DNA of 6,721 nucleotides, taken from NCBI GenBank assembly GCA_947490035.1, contig CANLGS010000229.1, forward strand, positions 1 to 6,721, written 5' to 3'. The notes below the pieces were generated by a model. The model was not told where the DNA came from and did not search any database. It was given only the letters and a program-made list of their open reading frames with translations. The DNA comes from Gemmataceae bacterium (GTDB taxonomy: Bacteria; Planctomycetota; Planctomycetia; Gemmatales; Gemmataceae). The translations under genes and the position numbers were made by a program. Position 1 is the first letter of the stretch. Each line of letters opens with the position of its first letter. This document shows positions 1-5,412 of the stretch, piece after piece.

Positions 1-122
1 CCAAGCGAAAGCAAAACAGTCCGGGGCACACACCTCAGTTCACAAACTCCTCCAACAAGCCAAGCAACAACACAAAGACCACCCTTCAACCCACCAGAGA
101 AAATGAGTCGTGCAAAGCAGTA
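1..122. other. Compositionally distinct segment at left edge
   Basis: The first ~120 bases differ from everything to their right. By hand count of bases 1-120 the plus strand has 48 A, 40 C, 21 G and 11 T: about 51% GC with a strong A+C excess, whereas the adjoining HEAT gene is far richer in G and C. The minus-strand frame through it gives Cys/Trp-rich residues (for example LLCTTHFLWW) that do not fit the HEAT pattern. This could be the end of an inserted element, a recombination or assembly junction, or a divergent native tail. No terminal inverted repeat or known element can be recognised because the window ends here. Confidence 0.5.
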
Positions 123-1305
123 GCGCGGCGCCCGCCGACGCCGCCCCCTCGCCGATGCGCCCCAGCGCCAGCGCGGCGCACGCCTGAACCCACGCGCTAT
201 CGTCTTCCGCGAGTACCTGACTAAGTCCTTCGACGAACGTCGCGTCGAGAGCGGCCGACTTCGACAGAACCTCGCACACCTGCACCTTGACCTGATCGTT
301 CGGGTCGCGGAGGAGCAGGAGCAGGTCGGCGATGACGCCGTCCGGCGGCGGTTCCCACGCACCGATGGCGGCTGCGGCCGCCGCGGCACGCACGAGCGGG
401 TCCGGGTCCGCGACCGCCGTGCGAATCAGCGCCAGCGTCGCCGGCGGCGGCGGACCGAGCGCGCCCAGCGCCCGCACGGCTTCGGCGCGCACGCCGCCGT
501 CCTCGTCCGCGGTCGCCCGTTCGAGTGCGGGCCGCGCCATGCGGGCCCCAGCGCCCAGCTTGCCGAGCGCGCCGGCCGAATTCGCACGCACCTGTGCGTT
601 CACGTGGCCGAGCGCGCGGATCAGACCGGACACCACGCCTTCGCCCCCGCCCATCTCGCCCAGCGCCTCGGCCGCCAGCGCGCTCACCCAACTGTCGCGG
701 TCGCGCAGCGCGCGAACCAGACTCGGCACCGCGACCGCCGCGGCCGACTCGCCGATCTTCCCGAGCGTCTCGACCGCCTTCGCCCGAACGGTGTCGTTGT
801 GGTCCGTGAGCGCTTCGACCAGCGGCGGGGCCGCGTGTTCGGCGGGCGCGTCCACCGTGCCCAGCGCCTCGGCCGCGTTCGCGCGAACCACCGTGTCCGG
901 GCTGGACAGCCCTTCGGCCAGCTTGATTGTCGAGTCGTCGTTGAGCGGTCCGGCCGCGGTCACCGCTTCGCTGTCCGCGGCGCGCACGGCTTCGTCGCGG
1001 TCCTGAAGCAACTCGATCAGCCGGGGCACGGCACCGCCGGCGCGCCGCCCTAACCCCTTTAGCCCGCGCGCGGCGGCGGCGCGCACCGGCGCCGCGGGGT
1101 CGTCGAGCGCGGCCACCAGTTGCTCCGGCGCGCCGCCGACCTGACCCAGCGCCTCGGCCGCCCGGCAGCGCACCGTCTCGTCCGCGTCCTGGAGCAGGGT
1201 CGCGAGTACGTCCGCGGTGTCGGCCGCCGCGCTACCCGCGCGGCCGAGTGCGGCTGCCGCCTGTCCGCGCACCGACGCGAGGGTGTCGCCCAGCGCCTGG
1301 CGCAA
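40..1305 (-). CDS. HEAT-repeat protein, C-terminal part (frameshifted from upstream ORF)
   Basis: This 421-residue frame is almost wholly HEAT repeats. I count about twelve units of ~30 residues with the pattern L..aL.D.d..VR..aa.aLG.lG, for example LVEALTDHNDTVRAKAVETL. HEAT repeats stack as paired helices into a solenoid used for protein-protein contact; no catalytic motif is visible. The nominal TTG start at 1305 is probably not a real start. The same frame reads plausibly further upstream (WQFLRRGQPVAADWNPTAAA), and the other frame, ending at 1059, carries the matching N-terminal half with the first HEAT units. I therefore read this as the 3' part of one gene split by a one-base frame change near 1375-1440. 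The last ~27 residues (LLLCTTHF onward to the TGA at 40-42) are foreign to the repeat pattern, so the natural C terminus seems to be missing. Function unknown; scaffolding is likely. Confidence 0.75.
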   Translation of the reverse strand: MRQALGDTLASVRGQAAAALGRAGSAAADTADVLATLLQDADETVRCRAAEALGQVGGAPEQLVAALDDPAAPVRAAAARGLKGLGRRAGGAVPRLIELLQDRDEAVRAADSEAVTAAGPLNDDSTIKLAEGLSSPDTVVRANAAEALGTVDAPAEHAAPPLVEALTDHNDTVRAKAVETLGKIGESAAAVAVPSLVRALRDRDSWVSALAAEALGEMGGGEGVVSGLIRALGHVNAQVRANSAGALGKLGAGARMARPALERATADEDGGVRAEAVRALGALGPPPPATLALIRTAVADPDPLVRAAAAAAAIGAWEPPPDGVIADLLLLLRDPNDQVKVQVCEVLSKSAALDATFVEGLSQVLAEDDSAWVQACAALALGRIGEGAASAGAALLLCTTHFLWWVEGWSLCCCLACWRSL

Positions 1306-2576
1306 GGCCGCGACGGCCGCCGCGGTCGGGTTCCAGTCCGCCGCGACCGGTTGCCCGCGGCGGAGGAACTGCCACCGCCCGGCCCGGCGCGGCGCGGCCG
1401 GCGCACCGCGCGCCGCCGTTCGGCCTGAACGCCCGCGGCCGCGAGCAGCCCAAGCGCATCGACCGCGCTCACCCGGACGAGGTCGCTCGCGTCCGCGACC
1501 AGCGCCGCGACTTCCGCCGTCGCTTCCCGCGCGCCGAGGTGACCGAGGGCAGCCGCAGCCACCGCGCGGACGTGTTCGTGCGGGTCGCTCAGGTGCCGGA
1601 TGAGAGTTGGAATCGTGGACGGCCCGATCGCGGCCAGGATGATCGGCAACTGGTCGCGCTGCTCCTTCGTGAGCGATGTCATTTCGAGCAGGGAGAGTAG
1701 AACGGGACCAACGGCGTTCGCGCCGAACTGCGGCAGCGCGTTGCGGGCGCGGTCGTGGATCGGCTCGTGCGGACTCCAGCAGTCGGCAATCGTCTCGGAC
1801 AACAGCCGCCCCTGGCGCACCGACGCGAACACCTGTTGAAGCAGGATCAGTGTGAAGAACGACCGGAACGCGCCGAGCATGACGGCCGCCGGCCAGTCGC
1901 CCTTCTTCACGAACGTCGCGTGCAGCAGGTGGCGCGAATCGGCCACGTTGAGGATGTCCACCAGGCTGAGCAGGTTAATGACGGCGTAGGTAAGGAAGTC
2001 GATGAAGCCCGGCCGGCTGTCGGCGTCCACCTTGTACCACCCGCGGCCGACGCTCTCGTAGAACCCCTGGTTCAGCAGCACGAACCCGCCGATCACGCCG
2101 GCGGCGGCGGCGATCAGCAGCGGCACGCCGACGCGGTGACCGTAGAGCGCCACGTTGGCGGCGAGGTCTTGTCCCTTCGTGGGGTTGTGAACGGCCTTCC
2201 GGCCGCGCTCGACCTCGTACCGTTCCACGTCAATGAACATGTAGGCGAGACACGTCGAGACGCCCATCGTCAGCGTCAGCGCGGCGCACACCAGCGCGAC
2301 GGCCGGCAGCGGGCGCGCGGCCACCCCGCCGACGACGAGCAGCGCGAGGGCGAGCAGCAGGTACACCCACCAGTTCGCCCACGAGAGCCACCGCTCCCAG
2401 ACGCGGAACCCGCCGCGCACCGCCCAGCGGGTCGCGCGGCCGAACAGGTCGAGCGCCCACCCGAGGACGCCGGACCGGTCGAGCAGCGCGACGAGGACGC
2501 CGACCACGACGAGCGCGGTGAGAATGGAGTACGAGGAAAGGGTTTGGTCGAGTTGAACGAGCCAGGTCGAGGGCAT
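1059..2576 (-). CDS. Multi-pass membrane protein with HEAT repeats, N-terminal part
   Basis: The first ~385 residues are convincing coding sequence. There are about five or six hydrophobic segments (near 18-32, 70-87, 90-115, 151-168, 193-211, 229-250), then a soluble stretch and two HEAT units (LIRHLSDPHEHVRAVAAAAL and the one after it, to about residue 382). Beyond that this frame degenerates into Arg/Pro/Ser-rich shadow translation up to the TAA at 1059, while the HEAT pattern resumes in the neighbouring frame. The intact product would be ~840 residues: a membrane domain with a HEAT solenoid of ~14 units. I chose the ATG at 2576 because it begins a normal membrane-protein N terminus (MPSTWLVQLDQ). 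A TTG at 2663 would add 29 residues running through an inverted repeat. No good Shine-Dalgarno precedes the ATG. The membrane domain matches no family I recognise. The preceding gene ends 96 nt upstream, so cotranscription is possible. Confidence 0.75.
   Translation of the reverse strand: MPSTWLVQLDQTLSSYSILTALVVVGVLVALLDRSGVLGWALDLFGRATRWAVRGGFRVWERWLSWANWWVYLLLALALLVVGGVAARPLPAVALVCAALTLTMGVSTCLAYMFIDVERYEVERGRKAVHNPTKGQDLAANVALYGHRVGVPLLIAAAAGVIGGFVLLNQGFYESVGRGWYKVDADSRPGFIDFLTYAVINLLSLVDILNVADSRHLLHATFVKKGDWPAAVMLGAFRSFFTLILLQQVFASVRQGRLLSETIADCWSPHEPIHDRARNALPQFGANAVGPVLLSLLEMTSLTKEQRDQLPIILAAIGPSTIPTLIRHLSDPHEHVRAVAAAALGHLGAREATAEVAALVADASDLVRVSAVDALGLLAAAGVQAERRRAVRRPRRAGPGGGSSSAAGNRSRRTGTRPRRPSRPCARRWATPSRRCADRRQPHSAARVARRPTPRTYSRPCSRTRTRRCAAGRPRRWVRSAARRSNWWPRSTTPRRRCAPPPRAG
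1375..1440 (-). other. Frame-change zone inside the HEAT gene
   Basis: Upstream of about 1440, coding potential is in the frame ending at 1059 (SAVDALGLLAAAGVQA). Downstream of about 1375 it is in the frame ending at 40 (WQFLRRGQPVAADW). Moving between them needs a -1 step, equivalent to one missing base. No canonical X XXY YYZ slippery heptamer is visible in the overlap, and the stretch is almost all G and C, so a point deletion or a sequencing or assembly error is likelier than programmed frameshifting. Confidence 0.65.
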
Positions 2577-2582
2577 CGGGTG

Positions 2583-2618
2583 TACCACTTCGGGGGCGGA
2601 GCCAAGCGCGAAGTGGTA
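2583..2618. repeat. Perfect 10-bp inverted repeat in HEAT gene leader
   Basis: TACCACTTCG at 2583-2592 is exactly reverse-complemented by CGAAGTGGTA at 2609-2618, with a 16-nt loop. It sits in the 96-nt gap after the 502-residue gene, and its nearer arm ends only 6 nt before the ATG at 2576. It could be an operator, an RNA hairpin that limits ribosome access, or a terminator for the preceding gene, although no T-run follows on the minus strand. It may also be a copy of a dispersed genomic repeat. Confidence 0.6.
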
Positions 2619-2672
2619 GGGACAGCAAAGCCGGTGCCGCGGGGCGGGAAAGTTCCCAACCAACCCTTCGCC

Positions 2673-4181
2673 CTACTCGCGGACCGGCGGCAGACCCGGC
2701 AGCGCCGGGCCGTCGGAACCGCCCGGCGCCTTCGGCGCGGGCGTACCCGGCGGGCCGCGGCGGACGCCTTCGATTGTCGCTAAAGGCTTCTCCAGATCGA
2801 CGATCACCTCCTGGCCCCACACGTGTTCGCCCACGTTCGCGGCCTTGTCCACCGCCCGCGCGCGGACGTAGAACTTCCACAACTTCTCGTCGGGGATGTC
2901 CCACGCGTAGCGCCCGCTGGTCGCGCTGAGCGTGTTGTCGAGCCGGTACTTGATCTCGTTCCACTTCACCGCGGTCTTGTCCAGCGACCACTCCAGGCTC
3001 ACCGGTTGCGCCATCAGGTTCAGGTCGAACGCGGTCCAGGTGATCTCGACCAGCGGCCCACGCACGCCGCCCGGTTTGACCTGCACGCCGGTAATCTCCA
3101 CCTTCGGCTTCGTGGTGTCCACCACCACCAGCACCATCGGCGGGTCGTCCTTCTTCGGGTCGTCGGACCGCTTGCCGGCGCCGCTTTCCGGGATGATGTA
3201 GAAACCGTAGAGTCCCTCGCGCTCGGCTTTGAATGGCAGCGACAGCGCGTGCGGCCCCTTGTCGTCGGGCATGAGTTTGACCGGGTGGCGCTTGACCAGC
3301 GACCAGTCGCCCTGGTCCTTCAGGACGTAGAGGTGCGCGGCCTGCACACCGCTGCGGCCCATGCGCTGCACGGTGTAGTCCACGTCGAACTCGAGCGCGT
3401 TCACATAGTCGATGCGCGGTTGTGGCAGGGCCGCGCCGCCGGTTCCGCCGCCGGCCCACGCCGGTCCGCCGGCCTTGGGCAGCCCGACCGTGCCGCCGGC
3501 TTCCGCCGGGACGCGCACTACCGCCGATAGTCCCTCGTGCCCGGCGCGGTCTTTGGCCGACACGCGCACGTCCAGCGTCTTGCCGATGGGAATCTGCCAG
3601 GCGTAGTTGTCGGTGGCGCGGAACGCGCCGCCGCCCGGCCGCTTCACGGTCGTCCAGTCGGCGCTGGTCGGCCACTTGCACTGGAGGGTGACGCCGTTCG
3701 GGTCCAGGTTGTCGTCGGCGCCGCGCCACTCGGCGCCGTTGCCGACGGCCGCGAGTTGCACCCGCGGCGGCACGGTGTCGATGACCACGCGCACCTCCGG
3801 CGCCAGCGCCGCCGCCTCCGGCATGACGCTGCCGTTGGCGTACACGAACTGCACCGCGAACTCGTAGTCGCCGTCGCGCGGCGCGTCGAACACGATGCCC
3901 TTCTTGCCGCGATCAATCTCGTTGAGCGCGCCGACGGCCAGTTTCGGCCCCTTCTGGAACGGGCCGCGGGCGAGCGAGTAGTAGAGTTGGAGGTGGGTCG
4001 GCTTGTTCGGAAGGTTGGCGATCGTCTCGGGCACGACCGGGATGCCGAACGAGCGGTGCGGCCAGTAGTGCGGTTGGAGGCCGTCGAACGGCCCGTCCTG
4101 CGTGCGGGCCGGTTGCGCCAGCGCGAGGAAGAACGCGGCGGACAGCCCGAGCGCGGCCATCAGGGTGTGTTTGGGTCGCAC
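2673..4181 (-). CDS. Exported protein with two tandem Ig-like (beta-sandwich) modules
   Basis: I start this at the GTG at 4181 (502 residues) because GAGGAGG lies 5 nt upstream and a clean signal peptide follows: a short basic head (MRPKH), a hydrophobic core at about 7-22, and a likely signal peptidase I cut after ALA at 22. An ATG at 4226 would add 15 residues before this signal and is less likely. The mature part holds two copies of one module, about 63-225 and 260-466, joined by a Gly/Ala/Pro linker (226-254). Each has a strand-rich first half, a (V/I)DTxxP hinge (IDTVPP at 134-139, VDTTKP at 354-359), a W..xD.NL segment (152-159, 382-389), a YAWxIP motif (193-198, 425-430) and AkDrAg / AvDkAa near its end. 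The tail (467-502) is Pro/Gly-rich. The fold is consistent with Ig/fibronectin-like domains. No active-site residues are apparent; an extracytoplasmic binding or structural role is inferred. The TAG stop lies 96 nt before the HEAT membrane gene. Confidence 0.85.
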   Translation of the reverse strand: MRPKHTLMAALGLSAAFFLALAQPARTQDGPFDGLQPHYWPHRSFGIPVVPETIANLPNKPTHLQLYYSLARGPFQKGPKLAVGALNEIDRGKKGIVFDAPRDGDYEFAVQFVYANGSVMPEAAALAPEVRVVIDTVPPRVQLAAVGNGAEWRGADDNLDPNGVTLQCKWPTSADWTTVKRPGGGAFRATDNYAWQIPIGKTLDVRVSAKDRAGHEGLSAVVRVPAEAGGTVGLPKAGGPAWAGGGTGGAALPQPRIDYVNALEFDVDYTVQRMGRSGVQAAHLYVLKDQGDWSLVKRHPVKLMPDDKGPHALSLPFKAEREGLYGFYIIPESGAGKRSDDPKKDDPPMVLVVVDTTKPKVEITGVQVKPGGVRGPLVEITWTAFDLNLMAQPVSLEWSLDKTAVKWNEIKYRLDNTLSATSGRYAWDIPDEKLWKFYVRARAVDKAANVGEHVWGQEVIVDLEKPLATIEGVRRGPPGTPAPKAPGGSDGPALPGLPPVRE

Positions 4182-4187
4182 GGCTGA

Positions 4188-4194
4188 CCTCCTC
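4188..4194 (-). promoter_or_regulatory. Shine-Dalgarno deciding the GTG start at 4181
   Basis: The minus strand reads GAGGAGGT followed by CAGCC and GTG, a near-ideal anti-16S match at 5-nt spacing. It favours the GTG at 4181 over the more distal ATG at 4226, which would place this motif inside the coding sequence. Confidence 0.75.
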
Positions 4195-4266
4195 GCGGCG
4201 CACCGGAACGCGGCGCACCACTCCATGAGATCGACCGGGAGGGATGTGGAGCTTGAGCGAAACAGC

Positions 4267-4336
4267 GAAGGCGGAAGGAGGATGAGGAAAGCAGAGAATG
4301 TAAAAGGTAAAAGGTAAAAAGTAAAAGGCAGAGAGG
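4267..4336. repeat. Degenerate heptad tandem repeat (ten 7-nt units)
   Basis: Ten consecutive 7-nt units run with no slip of phase: GAAGGCG, GAAGGAG, GATGAGG, AAAGCAG, AGAATGT, AAAAGGT, AAAAGGT, AAAAAGT, AAAAGGC, AGAGAGG. They grade from a GGA-rich to an AAAAGGT type. The opposite-strand counterpart at 4368-4395 has four TTTTA-containing heptads (one CGTTTTA, three CCTTTTA). The tract is much more AT- and purine-rich than the flanking genes and lies wholly between genes. It is not CRISPR: the units are 7 nt long with no spacers. Confidence 0.8.
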
Positions 4337-4403
4337 ATCAGCAGCAAGACTGCGCGGTCGTCTCTGTCGTTTTACCTTTTACCTTTTACCTTTTACCTTC
4401 TCT
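4293..4403 (-). repeat. Long imperfect hairpin after the YHS-protein gene
   Basis: The arm 4293-4334 pairs with 4361-4403. By hand alignment 39 of 42 positions are complementary, plus a one-base bulge, around a 26-nt loop (4335-4360). The structure begins 10 nt after the stop codon at 4414-4416. In the RNA of the flanking genes the 5' arm is purine-rich (AGAGAAGGTAAAAGG type) and the 3' arm U-rich. It may end or protect the upstream transcript, but there is no compact GC stem with a terminal U-run, so a classical intrinsic terminator is not certain. Confidence 0.75.
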
Positions 4404-4413
4404 TTCGTCGGTG

Positions 4414-5157
4414 CTACTTGCCCTTCACGTACTTCTCGGGCGCGGCGTTGAACTCGTCGCGGCAGCCGGAGCAGCACACGTAGTACGTTGCTCCCTTGTA
4501 GGTGACGGAGATGTTGGCGCTGCCGCCGGAGACGATGCACTCGGGCTTCTTCGGGCCGCCGATGGCGACGCCGTCCTTGATGCCGAGCATCGCGTGGGCC
4601 GCGGAGAACGGACCTTTCCCGCCGTCCTGCTTCTCGTACTTGAAGGCGAACTTAATGCCCTCGGAGACGGTGTTCAGGGTGAGCCGGTACACGTCGCCGG
4701 TCTTCGCGTCCTTGCGCTCGACCTTCAGCGCGCCCTTCGCGTAGTCGCCCTCGAACGTCTGGGGCTCCTCACCCTTCACGGTCGGGACGAGGGTGAGCAG
4801 GTACTTCTTCTTTTCCAAGTTGTACTTCAACTCGCCGCTGTTGAAGTGCTTGCCCTTGCCCTCGGTGACCTCTTTGCCCTTAACCTGGGAGAACGAGACG
4901 GTGATCCACGCGTCGCCGTCCTTGAACTTCCAGCCCCAAGTCACCTTCTCCTGCCACGCCTCGGCCTTCGTGCCGATCTTCTGTTGCCCCTCCAAGTTCC
5001 ACATCCCGATGAAGTCCTGCACCTCTTGCAGCGCCTTCTTCGCCTTCGCCTGGTCTTCCGGTTTGGCCTTCTTTTCCGGCTGGGCGGTGGCGCTCATCGC
5101 GGCCAGCCCGAGGATGCCCGCCGCGAGTGCCGCGAGGGCCGTCGTCCGCTGAAACAT
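4414..5157 (-). CDS. Exported beta-rich protein with C-terminal YHS-type metal-binding domain
   Basis: A 247-residue protein. The ATG at 5157 is chosen because GGGAGAG lies 5 nt upstream and a signal peptide follows at once (core about 7-21, likely cut after ATA at 25). An in-frame extension to 5271 adds 38 residues ahead of the signal and is unlikely. A charged helix-like stretch (27-48) leads into a strand-rich middle region (about 50-200; FIGMWNLEG, WGWKFKDGDAWITVSF) that I cannot assign; it faintly resembles small lipocalin-like beta-barrel domains. The C terminus (203-245) is a clear YHS/TRASH-like domain: PECIVSGG with C207, then YYVCCSGCRDEF with C228, C229 and C232, then APEKYV. In known families such cysteines bind heavy metals or act as metal sensors or chaperones. 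With a signal peptide this copy would work outside the cytoplasm. The metal and partner are unknown. Long structured gaps on both sides suggest its own transcript. Confidence 0.85.
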   Translation of the reverse strand: MFQRTTALAALAAGILGLAAMSATAQPEKKAKPEDQAKAKKALQEVQDFIGMWNLEGQQKIGTKAEAWQEKVTWGWKFKDGDAWITVSFSQVKGKEVTEGKGKHFNSGELKYNLEKKKYLLTLVPTVKGEEPQTFEGDYAKGALKVERKDAKTGDVYRLTLNTVSEGIKFAFKYEKQDGGKGPFSAAHAMLGIKDGVAIGGPKKPECIVSGGSANISVTYKGATYYVCCSGCRDEFNAAPEKYVKGK

Positions 5158-5162
5158 CAGAA

Positions 5163-5169
5163 CTCTCCC
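5163..5169 (-). promoter_or_regulatory. Shine-Dalgarno for the YHS protein
   Basis: GGGAGAG on the minus strand, followed by five bases (TTCTG) and the ATG at 5157. It supports this start over upstream in-frame candidates. Confidence 0.55.
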
Positions 5170-5290
5170 GTTGGAATGACCTTGTGGTCGGTAGCGCACT
5201 ACCGGTTGGACGCCGGTCCGCGCGATTCGGTTCCGCGACACCATCTTACCTAAAACAAGAACACCGCGCACGCCGGCGAATACCGGTTCG

Positions 5291-5380
5291 GAGAGTAGCC
5301 CGGCACTCCGCGGCGGTTCTCCTCTTCTGTGTTCTCAAGCGCGACAGGGAAGAGCCGCCACGGAGTGGCGGGCTACTCTC
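5291..5380. repeat. 30-nt inverted repeat pair between zinc-ribbon and YHS genes
   Basis: Arms 5291-5320 and 5351-5380 are reverse complements at 27 of 30 positions (shared core GAGAGTAGCCCG, then CACTCCG, then GGCGG), with a 30-nt spacer. The right arm is itself palindromic (CCGCCAC GGA GTGGCGG). The element starts 33 nt past the stop of the zinc-ribbon gene. It has the form of a REP-like dispersed palindrome or a long terminator-like hairpin. The remainder of the 255-nt gap (5158-5412) holds only the ribosome-binding site and a short GGTAG-CGCA-CTACC hairpin at 5190-5203. I see no convincing promoter boxes. Confidence 0.75.
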
Positions 5381-5412
5381 ACTTCCCGAGGCCGTTCTGG
5401 AGTCGAGATTGG

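Noticed and set aside
1375..1440. Programmed -1 ribosomal frameshift
   Set aside because: No X XXY YYZ heptamer in the overlap and no clear downstream pseudoknot; a point deletion or sequence error is simpler.
1826..2000. Ion-channel pore in the HEAT membrane domain
   Set aside because: The last two hydrophobic segments are separated by a short loop, but no TVGYG-like or other selectivity-filter motif is visible.
1755..2783. 342-codon plus-strand open frame
   Set aside because: His/Arg/Glu-rich product without hydrophobic core or motif; it runs across two minus-strand genes and their gap, so it is a shadow frame.
2230..3729. 499-codon minus-strand frame overlapping two genes
   Set aside because: Arg/Pro/Gly-rich shadow translation; it spans the stop of the 502-residue gene and the start of the HEAT gene in a different frame.
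3913..4347. 144-codon minus-strand frame starting in the heptad hairpin
   Set aside because: Its hydrophobic N terminus (FYFLPFTFYI) is just the heptad repeat translated, and the remainder is a shadow of the exported protein gene.
4267..4403. CRISPR array
   Set aside because: Units are 7 nt and directly adjacent with no unique spacers; no cas gene nearby.
5158..5290. Sigma-70 promoter for the YHS gene (TAAGAT as -10)
   Set aside because: The match is four of six and no -35 box sits at suitable spacing, so it cannot be supported from sequence alone.
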